From contig CAYUBQ010000015.1 of assembly GCA_964443135.1 (NCBI GenBank), positions 1 through 64,000 of the forward strand: a stretch of DNA of 64,000 bases, given 5' to 3'. The notes beneath the pieces were generated by a model. That model was not told where the DNA came from, did no database searches, and saw nothing but the letters and a program-made list of their open reading frames with translations. Positions 34,432 to 42,895 of the stretch are shown piece after piece; position 1 is the first letter of the stretch, and every line of letters starts with the position of its first letter. This stretch comes from JAIPEI01 sp964443135. Lineage in GTDB: Bacteria > Desulfobacterota > DSM-4660 > Desulfatiglandales > HGW-15. The translations under genes were made by a program, and so were the position numbers.

Positions 34432-35751
34432 TCACCGGATCAACCGCTCCAGGTTTTTCAAATCCTCCCTCACCTCCTCGCGCTTGGCGAGCTCCTTCTC
34501 GATCCGCTGCACGGCGTAGATGGCCGTGGAGTGATCCTTCTTGTCGAAGGCGGTGCCGATCCTCTTGTAAGACAGACCGGTGAATTTTTTGCAGAGATAC
34601 ATGGCCATCTGCCGGGGGTAGGAGACGGCCCGCTGCCGTTTTCCGGAGGACAGATCCGAAACGGAAATTTTGAAGTATCCTGCCGTAATCGCTTGGATAT
34701 CCTCGATCTGCGCTTCCCTTCCGGACGGATCTCGAATCAGGTTGCGGACCGCCGACAAGTCGATGGATCCGCCGTTGAGAGACACGTAGGTCTGAACCCG
34801 GGTCACCTTTCTGAGAAGTTGTTTCATATCATCATTCGATTTGGCGAGAAAGAAGATAATGTCGTCCGGCAGCGGGATCTTCTCCCGCTCGGCCTGCCGC
34901 CTGATCACCCGAACGCGCGTCTCGGGCTCCGGCGGATGCATCTCCGCGAGGAGGCCCCAGCCGAGGATGGATTTCATCCTGGGGCTCGCGTCGGGGAGCC
35001 GGAAGGGCGGGACCTTGCTGGTGACGGTCACCCGTTTCCCTTCCCGAAGCATGGCATTGACGGCGAAGGTGAACTCCTGCTGGGTCTTGTGCCGGCCGGC
35101 GAGGAGGTGAACGTCGTCGAAGAGCAGCAGGTCGAGCTCGGCATAGCCGGACCGAAGCGGGTGCACGCGGTTGGATCGCAGCGCCTGGGTGAACTCCCAG
35201 GTGAACCGGTCCGCGTGGATGTACCGCGTCCGGCAGTCCGGATGGTTCTCCGCCATGTGGTTTCCCAGGGCGTGGAGCAGGTGGGTCTTCCCGGTGCTCT
35301 TTTCGGAAAACAGACACAAAGGGGCATAGGAACGGGGGTTTTTTTCAGCGATTTCGAGACACGAAAAATAAGCGAAAGCGTTCGAATGGGATCGAACGAA
35401 CGCATCGAAGGTCATTTCAGGATGAAGGTCCGGGTTGGGAGACGGCAGGAGGCCCCCCTGGGAAAACGGGGCGACCGTTCCGCCGGCCGGCTGCCCGCGT
35501 CGGACGGTGAACCGGATCTCGGGGGAGATGGCCGCCACCTCCTCAAAGGCCGCACGGAGCTCCGGCAGGTAACGTTCCTTGATCCAGTCCGCAAAAAACC
35601 GGTTGGGCACCTCGATGACGGCCAGGTCCGCCGCCAGGGACGTCAGGCGGGTGGGCGAGATCCAGGTATCGAAGTCATCCGGCCCCAGGGACGAGGAAAA
35701 ACGGGAGGTAATGCGTTCCCATGCCTCTTTTTTTTTTGACAAAGACGCCAT
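34432..35751 (-). CDS. dnaA: DnaA-family initiator with degenerate AAA+ active site
   Basis: This 439-residue protein has all four DnaA domains. Domain I is at about 8-75. The AAA+ core is at about 112-335: Walker B LLLFDDVHLLAG and box VII R258 are kept. Domain IV carries RQMAMYLCKKFTGLSYKRIG and the DnaA-box-reading motif DHSTAIYAVQRI (406-417). The ATP site is eroded. The Walker A is S149-EKST-GKT instead of GGVGLGKT, sensor I TSD is TSK, the arginine finger of SRFGWGL is Ile (SILGWGL, I262), and the sensor II arginine of VRELEGAL is replaced (DDMKQLL, D308). The genomic position beside dnaN-gyrB-gyrA is canonical, so it is either the only DnaA with unusual control or one of two. It is divergent from the CODH operon, 84 bp away. 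Confidence 0.88.
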   Translation of the reverse strand: MASLSKKKEAWERITSRFSSSLGPDDFDTWISPTRLTSLAADLAVIEVPNRFFADWIKERYLPELRAAFEEVAAISPEIRFTVRRGQPAGGTVAPFSQGGLLPSPNPDLHPEMTFDAFVRSHSNAFAYFSCLEIAEKNPRSYAPLCLFSEKSTGKTHLLHALGNHMAENHPDCRTRYIHADRFTWEFTQALRSNRVHPLRSGYAELDLLLFDDVHLLAGRHKTQQEFTFAVNAMLREGKRVTVTSKVPPFRLPDASPRMKSILGWGLLAEMHPPEPETRVRVIRRQAEREKIPLPDDIIFFLAKSNDDMKQLLRKVTRVQTYVSLNGGSIDLSAVRNLIRDPSGREAQIEDIQAITAGYFKISVSDLSSGKRQRAVSYPRQMAMYLCKKFTGLSYKRIGTAFDKKDHSTAIYAVQRIEKELAKREEVREDLKNLERLIR

Positions 35752-35835
35752 TGGTGATACTCTCGGATAAGGTGTCTAAATATTAGAAAAATTATTGCGG
35801 AATATCAACAAAAAAAGAAGGTGGAGGTGAAGGGG

Positions 35836-36588
35836 ATGTCCTACTCGATCGGTCTTGCCGGCAAAGGCGGGACGGGGAAAACCACCTTGGCGGGTTGGCT
35901 GGTGCGATACCTGAATGAGAGAGGGAAGGGGCCCGTTCTCGCCGTGGACGCGGATTCCAATGCGAACCTGAACGAAGTGCTCGGCGTGGAGGTGGAGGAG
36001 ACGCTCGGCGGCGCACGCGAGGAGATGAAAAAAGGCGTGGCCACCGGGATCACCAAGGACGTGTTCATGCAGATGAAGCTGGAGCAGGCCGTGGTGGAGG
36101 CCGAAGGGTACGACCTCATCGTGATGGGCCGCCCCGAGGGCTCGGGCTGCTACTGCGCCGCAAACACCCTGTTGACCCAATATCTGGACCGCCTCGTGAA
36201 CAACTACCCCTATGTTGTGATCGACAACGAGGCGGGCATGGAGCACATCAGCCGCCTGACCACGAACAATATCGACCTGCTGCTCATCGTGTCGGACGCG
36301 TCCCGGCGGGGCATACTCTCTGCGGGAAGGATCCAGGAACTGGCGGGCGATCTGACGCTGAACATCGACCGAAAGGCGTTCGTGGTGAACATGGCGAAGG
36401 AAGACCAGGCCGAGACCCTCGAGAGCCTGGCCCTGGAGTACGGTCTGGACCTGGTGGGTCTGGTGCCGGAGGACGAGAACGTCACCCGGGCCGATCTCGA
36501 GGGACAGCCCACCGTGGGCCTGGACCCGGAGAGCCGTTCCCTCAAGGCCGCCTTCGACATCTTCGACCGCCTACTGAACGCGGCATAG
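35836..36588 (+). CDS. cooC: CooC-type ATPase, nickel insertion for CO dehydrogenase
   Basis: This 250-residue MinD/SIMIBI-class ATPase has the deviant Walker A IGLAGKGGTGKTTLAG, the switch AVDADSNANL and the CooC-specific Cys-x-Cys pair (GSGCYCAAN) that binds Ni or Zn at the dimer interface. It loads nickel into the C-cluster of CO dehydrogenase. The ATG at 35836 follows GGAGGTGAAGGGG; an upstream GTG is in frame but gives a worse fit. It is the first gene of the CODH/ACS set, then a 263-base promoter region separates it from acsD. Confidence 0.92.
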   Translation: MSYSIGLAGKGGTGKTTLAGWLVRYLNERGKGPVLAVDADSNANLNEVLGVEVEETLGGAREEMKKGVATGITKDVFMQMKLEQAVVEAEGYDLIVMGRPEGSGCYCAANTLLTQYLDRLVNNYPYVVIDNEAGMEHISRLTTNNIDLLLIVSDASRRGILSAGRIQELAGDLTLNIDRKAFVVNMAKEDQAETLESLALEYGLDLVGLVPEDENVTRADLEGQPTVGLDPESRSLKAAFDIFDRLLNAA

Positions 36589-36677
36589 ATGTCGATATGT
36601 AGTGTAAAACAAGGGAGCACCCCACAACATGTATGCTGATGGATCGGACAACCTTTCCATTTTACTCACGAAAACTC

Positions 36678-36706
36678 TTGACAAGCATTCGGCTGTTCAT
36701 TAATCT
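36678..36706 (+). promoter_or_regulatory. Candidate sigma-70 promoter for the acsD-acsE operon
   Basis: TTGACA at 36678-36683 and TAATCT at 36701-36706 are 17 bp apart in an unusually AT-rich stretch. The leader to the acsD TTG is about 140 bases. A T-rich run near 36726-36733 follows a weak CCTC/GGAGG stem and could attenuate, but the stem is short. Confidence 0.6.
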
Positions 36707-36851
36707 TACGAATCCTCTTTGGAGGGCTCTTTTTTTCCCTTGTATTGTTCTATTTTTCACATAAGCTTATCGCTGGAAATTCGGTTGGTTTGTTCATAAA
36801 CCACCCATAGCAAACGGAATGCTATGATCATCCAAGAAGGAGGTAAAGAAA

Positions 36852-38420
36852 TTGGCCTTTCAAATTCCTGAACAGCCGTATACCGGCAAGATAAGGGAAG
36901 TGACCTTGGGGACGGGAGATGCGGCCTGCACCGTGGGTGGAGAGAACGCCTACTCCTTCCATGTGTTCGAAGGAGAGATGCCGAACCCTCCGAAGATCGC
37001 CATGGAGGTCTGGGATTACGACCCGTCCGGAGAGTGGCCGGAGGCGGCGGTGGCTCCCTTCAAGGATGTCATCGGCGCTCCCGACGCCTGGGCGAAGAAG
37101 TGCGTGGAGGAGTACGGGGCCGATCTGATCGTGGTGCAGCTCAAGAGCACCGACCCGAACGGCAAGGATCGCGGCCCGGACGAAGCGGCCGAGGTGTTCA
37201 AGAAGGTGGTCGAGGCCGTCAAGGTCCCCGTCATCGCGTGGGGAACCGCCAACAACCAGAAGGACGAAGAGATCCTGAGAAAGATCGCCGAGGTGTGCGA
37301 CGGCAAGAACGTCGGACTGGGCCCGGTGGAGGAAGGAAACCACAAGGGTGTGGGCGCCACGGCGCTCGGGTACAACCAGACCGTCGTGGCCTCGACCCCC
37401 ATCGACGTGAACCTGGCCAAGCAGCTCAACATCCTTCTCGGAAACCTGGGCGTCGGCGCCGAGAAGATCCTGATCGATCCCACCACCGGCGGCCTGGGCT
37501 ACGGCCTGGAGTACAGCTACTCGGTCATGGAACGGATCCGCATGGCCGCCCTCACCCAGGAGGACGACAAGCTCCAGCTGCCCATGATCAACAACATCGG
37601 AAACGAGGTCTGGAAGAGCAAGGAAGCCGGCCAGGACCTGGACGAGGCGCCGACCCTGGGCGATCCCGAAAAACGGGCCATCCTGATGGAGGCGGTCTCC
37701 GCGGCCTGCTACCTGATGGCCGGGTCCAACGTGGCCATCCTGCGTCACCCGGAGACGGTCCGGCTGACCAAGGCCTTCATCGAGCTCATGATCAACGGCG
37801 GTTCGGCGGCGGATGTGGAGGGGATCTCGAAGAACCTCGGAACCACGGACGTGGACCTGATCGCCCTGGCTCCGGAACCGGACCTGACCGTCGAGGAAGA
37901 GAAGGCCGAGGCCAAGCCGGCCCCCAAGAAGGCCGCAGCGCCCAAGAAGGAAGAGAAGCCGGCCGCTGCCGCCGCGCCGGCGGCTCTCAGGGAAGAGCCC
38001 AAAAAGGCCGAAGCCAGGCCCGAGCCGGCGAAGCCCGAGGACGAGGCCAAGAAGAAGGCTGAGGAAGAAGCCAAGGCCAAGGCCAAGGCCGAGGCCGAGG
38101 CCGGGAAGAAGGCCGAAGAGGAAGCCAAGGCCAAGGCGGAGGCCCAAGCGGCGAAGAAGGCCGAGGAAGAGGCCAAGGCCAAGGCGGAGGCCGAGGCCAG
38201 GAAGAAGGCCGAGGACGAAGAGGCCCGCAAGAAGGCCAAGGAGAAGGAGCGCGAGGAGCTCCTGGAGCTGAGACGCAAGCGCGCCGAGGAGCGCGAAAAG
38301 CACGCCGCCGCGCATGGCGCGGAGGCAGGGGAGGACGTTCCCAAGACCGCGGCCGGGGAGCAGCTCGACCTGGTGGACAGGCTCACGCGGAACATCGACC
38401 GCATCCATCGCCGCGTGTAA
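36852..38420 (+). CDS. acsD: Corrinoid/iron-sulfur protein small subunit with long Lys/Ala/Glu tail
   Basis: This 522-residue protein is much longer than the usual AcsD/CdhD of about 310-320. Residues 1-345 are a normal TIM-barrel subunit (WDYDPSGEWPEA, VPVIAWGTANNQKDEEIL, VASTPIDVNLAKQLNILL, DPTTGGLGYGLEYSY, MINNIGNEVWKSKEA). From about 346 to 495 follows a low-complexity, highly charged segment of Lys, Ala and Glu (units such as KKAEEEAKAKA), predicted to form a long helix. The end LVDRLTRNIDRIHRRV looks like a short structured cap. It starts at TTG after AAGGAGG. The tail may tether CODH, ACS or the methyltransferase; that is inference. Confidence 0.92.
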   Translation: MAFQIPEQPYTGKIREVTLGTGDAACTVGGENAYSFHVFEGEMPNPPKIAMEVWDYDPSGEWPEAAVAPFKDVIGAPDAWAKKCVEEYGADLIVVQLKSTDPNGKDRGPDEAAEVFKKVVEAVKVPVIAWGTANNQKDEEILRKIAEVCDGKNVGLGPVEEGNHKGVGATALGYNQTVVASTPIDVNLAKQLNILLGNLGVGAEKILIDPTTGGLGYGLEYSYSVMERIRMAALTQEDDKLQLPMINNIGNEVWKSKEAGQDLDEAPTLGDPEKRAILMEAVSAACYLMAGSNVAILRHPETVRLTKAFIELMINGGSAADVEGISKNLGTTDVDLIALAPEPDLTVEEEKAEAKPAPKKAAAPKKEEKPAAAAAPAALREEPKKAEARPEPAKPEDEAKKKAEEEAKAKAKAEAEAGKKAEEEAKAKAEAQAAKKAEEEAKAKAEAEARKKAEDEEARKKAKEKEREELLELRRKRAEEREKHAAAHGAEAGEDVPKTAAGEQLDLVDRLTRNIDRIHRRV

Positions 38421-38457
38421 TACCCAACGGACACCGAGAAGAGGAGGAACCTCAGAT

Positions 38458-40500
38458 ATGGCATCAGAAGACGTCAAGGCAAAAGCAAAGGACAAGACAA
38501 AAAAAGCACCGGATCCCAGGGACCTGACCGTGGATCCGGCTTGTCAGAGCATGATCGAACGCTCCCGGGAGATGGAGATCGAGACCATCTTCGACCGGGC
38601 CCAGACCATGAAACCCTGCAACATCGGCGTGCAGGGGACCTGCTGCAAGAACTGCGCGCAGGGGCCCTGCCGCCTGCCCCTTCCCAAGAGCGGGATCGAG
38701 GGTGAGGACACGCGCAAGGGCCTGTGCGGCGCCACGGCCGAGACCATCGCCGCGCGGAACTTCGCCCGCATGGTGGCCGCCGGCGCGGCCGCCCACTCCG
38801 ACCACGGCCGCGGCGTGGCCGAGACCTTCCTGGCCGCCGCCCGCAAGGAGACCGAGGACTACAAGATCCGCGACACCAAGAAGCTCCTGGAGATCGCCCC
38901 GGACTACGGCGTGGAGATCCAGGTCGAAGGGGAGGACGGGGAGAAGGCGGACCGGGACATCGACGAGATCGCCCTGGAGGTGGCCGAGAAGGCCCTGGCC
39001 CAGTGGGGTCAACAGGAGGGCGAGGTCTGCACCATCAGGCGGGCGCCCGAGCCGCGATACGAGCTCTGGAAGAAGCTGGGCGTCCGGCCCCGCGGCATCG
39101 ACCGGGAGATCGTGGAGATCATGCACCGGACCCACATCGGCGTGGACCAGGACTACGAGAACATCCTCGAGCAGTGCACCCGGGCCGCCATCGCGGACGG
39201 CTGGGGCGGGTCCATGATCGCCACGGACCTCCAGGACATCATGTTCGGCTGTCCCTACCCCGTCAAGAGCTCGGCCAACCTGGGCATCCTCAAGGAGGAC
39301 CACGTCAACATCATCATCCACGGACACGAGCCGCTCCTGAGCGAGATGATCGTCCAGGCCGCGGAGCTCCCCGAGATGGTGGAGCTGGCCAAGAGCAAGG
39401 GCGCCAAGGGCATCCAGCTGGGCGGCATCTGCTGCACCGCCAACGAGATCCTCATGCGCCACGGTGTGCCCCTGGCCGGGGACTTTCTCCAGCAGGAGCT
39501 GGCCATCGTGACCGGCGCGGTGGAGGCCATGGTGGTGGACGTCCAGTGCATCATGGAGAACATCGCCAACGTGGCGGACTGCTTCCACACCAAGATCATC
39601 ACCACGAACCCGCGGGCCAAGATCGCCTCGGGCCACACCACCCACATCGAGTTCGACGAGCACACCGCCTTCGACGACGCCAAGCGGATCGTGCGCGAGG
39701 CCATCGACAACTTCCCCAACCGGGAAAAGCAGGTCATGATCCCCAGCCAGCAGTCGAGCCTGATCGCCGGGTTCAGCTACGAGGCGATCAACTACCACCT
39801 GGGCGGGACCTTCCGGGGCTCCTACACGCCCCTCAACGACAACATCATCAACGGCCGCATCCGGGGGATCGGCGGCGTGGTGGGCTGCAACAACGCACGG
39901 ACCATGCACGACGGCGGCCACCTCACCGTGGTCAAGGAGCTGATCAAGAACGACGTGATCGTGCTCACCACGGGCTGTAACGCCATCGCCTGCGCCAAGG
40001 CGGGTCTCCTCACGCCGGAGTCGGCCGCGGTTCACTGCGGCCCGGGCCTGGCCGAGGTGTGCGAGACGGTGGGGATTCCACCGGTCCTCCACATGGGCTC
40101 CTGCGTGGACAACAGCCGGATCCTCATGGCGGCCGCCGAGGTGGTCAAGGCCGGCGGGCTCGGAAACGACATCAGCGACCTGCCCGCGGCCGGATCCGCC
40201 CCCGAGTGGATGAGCGAGAAGGCCATCAGCATCGGCCACTACTTCGTGACGGCGGGGGTCTACACCGTCTTCGGCGTCACCCTGCCCGTGAGCGGGGCGC
40301 CGGTCTTCGAGAACTATCTCTACAACGAGCTCGAGGAGATCTACGGCGGCATGTGGGACATGGTGGCGGATCCCTACGAGCACGCCCGGAAGATGATCGC
40401 CCACATCGACAAGAAACGGAAGGCCCTCGGCATCGACAAGGCGCGCGAGCGGGTCCTTCTGGACATGACCGACCGGCAGAAGCTGGAGGACGCGGCCTGA
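38458..40500 (+). CDS. acsA: Carbon monoxide dehydrogenase catalytic subunit (Ni-Fe-S)
   Basis: This 680-residue CooS/AcsA enzyme interconverts CO2 and CO. The N-terminal cluster-binding block is PCNIGVQGTCCKNCAQGPC, and C-cluster ligands fall in IIIHGHEPL (His), QLGGICCTANE, VVDVQCIMEN, GVVGCNNART, LTTGCNAIACAK and HMGSCVDN. All expected Cys/His ligands are visible. The first 20 residues are Lys-rich, echoing the charged tail of the preceding AcsD. The gene starts 37 bp after acsD and is followed by acsB after 99 bp. Confidence 0.97.
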   Translation: MASEDVKAKAKDKTKKAPDPRDLTVDPACQSMIERSREMEIETIFDRAQTMKPCNIGVQGTCCKNCAQGPCRLPLPKSGIEGEDTRKGLCGATAETIAARNFARMVAAGAAAHSDHGRGVAETFLAAARKETEDYKIRDTKKLLEIAPDYGVEIQVEGEDGEKADRDIDEIALEVAEKALAQWGQQEGEVCTIRRAPEPRYELWKKLGVRPRGIDREIVEIMHRTHIGVDQDYENILEQCTRAAIADGWGGSMIATDLQDIMFGCPYPVKSSANLGILKEDHVNIIIHGHEPLLSEMIVQAAELPEMVELAKSKGAKGIQLGGICCTANEILMRHGVPLAGDFLQQELAIVTGAVEAMVVDVQCIMENIANVADCFHTKIITTNPRAKIASGHTTHIEFDEHTAFDDAKRIVREAIDNFPNREKQVMIPSQQSSLIAGFSYEAINYHLGGTFRGSYTPLNDNIINGRIRGIGGVVGCNNARTMHDGGHLTVVKELIKNDVIVLTTGCNAIACAKAGLLTPESAAVHCGPGLAEVCETVGIPPVLHMGSCVDNSRILMAAAEVVKAGGLGNDISDLPAAGSAPEWMSEKAISIGHYFVTAGVYTVFGVTLPVSGAPVFENYLYNELEEIYGGMWDMVADPYEHARKMIAHIDKKRKALGIDKARERVLLDMTDRQKLEDAA

Positions 40501-40599
40501 TCGAACGGGACGGGCGGGTTCGACGCCCGGATCCGCCCGACCCCGTAACGTGAGACGACCACAGGTAGAAACACCTCTTAAGAAGGGAGGAATCAGGAT

Positions 40600-42819
40600 A
40601 TGTCGAAGCTCGTCGCATTTGCAGCCATTCAAGGTGCATACAACATCGTTTCCAAGGCCGAGGGCACGTACAAGCGGGCCCTCGAGAAGTTCGGCGGAGC
40701 CCAGAAGATCGAGTTCCCCAACACGGCCTACTTTCTGCCCATCATCTACTCCCTGACCGGGATCAAGGTCACGGACCTCGACTCGGCCAGGCGGCCCCTC
40801 GACTTCGCCCGCAAGCTCCTGCCGCCCCACGTGAAGAAGGACTGCCACCTGCCCTTCCTGGGTCCCCTGCTGGACGCGGGAATGGCGGCGCTCTTCGCCG
40901 AGGAGATCGTGGAGGCCATCCGTTACGTGGAGGACCCCGACTTCTACCAGCCCTCGGTGGAGGACCCGGACGTGGACAACGGCAAGATCTGGCTGGGCGC
41001 CGCGGACGACACCATCATGCGGAAGCGCGGTGTGGAGTTCGTGGACGGCACCGCCCCGGGCTTCGCGGCCATCGTGGGCGCGGCCCCGGACTCGGCCACG
41101 GCCAAGAAGATGGCCGAGGAGTACCAGCTCAAGACCATCTACGTGTTCATGGCGGCCAACCAGGGCGGCACCACCTTTGCCGAGCAGCTCCTGGAGGAGA
41201 AGGTCCAGATCGGGTGGAACACCCGCCTGGTGCCCTTCGGGCCGGACATCTCGGCCGCGGTCTTCGCCCTGGGGTTCGCCAACCGCGCGGGCATGGCCTT
41301 CGGCGGCATCGAGCCCGGCGACTACAAGAAGATGCTGGCCTATCAGAAGAGCCGCGTGTTCGCCTTCGTGAACGCCCTGGGCGAGGTGAACGCCGAGTGG
41401 GCGGCCAACGCGGCCGGGTGCGTGAACTGGGGCTTTCCCACACTCGCGGACACGGACATCCCCGAGATCCTGCCCACGGGCGTCTGCACCTACGAGCACG
41501 TGGTGGCCAACGTGGGTCACGACGAGATGCCCTCCCGCTCCATCGAGGTGCGCGGGCTCAAGGTCACCATCACGGAGATCGACATCCCGCTGGCCTACGG
41601 CCCCGCCTTCGAGGGGGAGCGGGTTCGCAAGGACGACCTTTATCTCGAGATGGGCGGCGGCAAGACCCAGATGACCGAGCTCTGCAAGATGGCCGACATG
41701 AACGAGATCGAGGACGGCAAGGTGGAGGTCATCGGCCCCGAGGTCAAGGACATCAAGAAGGGGGACCGGCTGCCGCTGGGCATCTACGTCCAGGTGGCGG
41801 GCCGCCAGATGCAGGAGGACTTCGAGCCCATCCTGGAGCGGCAGATCCACCACCTGATCAACTACGCCCAAGGCATCATGCACATCGGGCAGCGGGACAT
41901 CTCCTGGGTCCGCGTGGGCGATCAGGCCATCGAGAAGGGCTTCTCCCTCAAGGACATCGGCACCATCCTCCACGCCAAGTTCCACCAGGACTTCGGCAGC
42001 ATCCTGGACAAGGTCCAGGTGACCATGTACACCGAGCAGGAGGACGTGGACAAGCTGACCAAGCGCGCGCGCCAGGAGTACAAGCACCGCGACGAGCGCG
42101 TGGAGAGCATGACCGACGAGTCCACGGACCCCTTCTACTCCTGCACCCTGTGCCAGTCCTTCGCCCCGAACCACGTCTGCGTGGTGAGCCCGGAGCGGAC
42201 CGGACTCTGCGGGGCCTACAACTGGATGGACTGCAAGGCCTCCTACGAGATCAACCCCACCGGCCCCAACCAGCCCGTGGAGAAGGGCGAGTGCACGGAC
42301 CCGGTCCTGGGCGCGTGGAAGGGCGTGGACGACTTCGTCTACAAGACCTCCCGCCAGGCCATCGGGCACGTCAACTTCTACAGCCTGGTCCAGGATCCCA
42401 TGACCACCTGCGGCTGCTGCGAGTGCATCGCGGCGGTGCTTCCCACCTGCAACGGCATCATGACGGTCCACCGCGACTACCTGGGTGAGACCCCCTCGGG
42501 CATGAAGTTCACCACGCTCGCGGGCGTCATGGGAGGCGGCCAGTCGTCCCCGGGGTTCGTCGGGCACTCCAAGTTCAACATCACCCAGCGGAAGTTCGTC
42601 AAGGGCGACGGCGGCCTCAAGCGCCTGGTCTGGATGCCCAAGTCCCTCAAGGAGGAGATCAAGGAGCGCTTCCAGATGCGCGCCGAGGAGGAGGGCGTTG
42701 CGGATCTGCTGGACCGCGTGGCCGACGAGACGGTGGGGACCACCGAGGAGGAGGTCATGGCGTTCCTCAAGGAGAAGAACCACCCCGCGCTCGAGATGGA
42801 GCCCATTGTCGGAGGGTAG
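40600..42819 (+). CDS. acsB: Acetyl-CoA synthase (CODH/ACS alpha subunit)
   Basis: This 739-residue enzyme joins CO, the corrinoid methyl group and CoA to acetyl-CoA at the Ni-Fe-S A-cluster. The A-cluster motifs are SCTLCQSFAPNHVCVVSPER, TGLCGAYNW and the Cys-Gly-Cys pair in TCGCCECIAAV. The N-terminal CO-channel domain is complete, so this is the bacterial form (about 730 residues) rather than the shortened archaeal one. A good AGAAGGGAGGAATC element precedes the ATG. Confidence 0.97.
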   Translation: MSKLVAFAAIQGAYNIVSKAEGTYKRALEKFGGAQKIEFPNTAYFLPIIYSLTGIKVTDLDSARRPLDFARKLLPPHVKKDCHLPFLGPLLDAGMAALFAEEIVEAIRYVEDPDFYQPSVEDPDVDNGKIWLGAADDTIMRKRGVEFVDGTAPGFAAIVGAAPDSATAKKMAEEYQLKTIYVFMAANQGGTTFAEQLLEEKVQIGWNTRLVPFGPDISAAVFALGFANRAGMAFGGIEPGDYKKMLAYQKSRVFAFVNALGEVNAEWAANAAGCVNWGFPTLADTDIPEILPTGVCTYEHVVANVGHDEMPSRSIEVRGLKVTITEIDIPLAYGPAFEGERVRKDDLYLEMGGGKTQMTELCKMADMNEIEDGKVEVIGPEVKDIKKGDRLPLGIYVQVAGRQMQEDFEPILERQIHHLINYAQGIMHIGQRDISWVRVGDQAIEKGFSLKDIGTILHAKFHQDFGSILDKVQVTMYTEQEDVDKLTKRARQEYKHRDERVESMTDESTDPFYSCTLCQSFAPNHVCVVSPERTGLCGAYNWMDCKASYEINPTGPNQPVEKGECTDPVLGAWKGVDDFVYKTSRQAIGHVNFYSLVQDPMTTCGCCECIAAVLPTCNGIMTVHRDYLGETPSGMKFTTLAGVMGGGQSSPGFVGHSKFNITQRKFVKGDGGLKRLVWMPKSLKEEIKERFQMRAEEEGVADLLDRVADETVGTTEEEVMAFLKEKNHPALEMEPIVGG

Positions 42820-42895
42820 TCCGCAGGAATCCGGTTGAATCGGCGCAAGCTTCGAGACGAACTCCAGAACAACTTCGCAATGAGGGGAGACAACC

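Noticed and set aside
36715..36738. Attenuator hairpin in the acsD leader
   Set aside because: The CCTC/GGAGG stem is only four or five pairs with a three-base loop, too weak to claim despite the following T-run.
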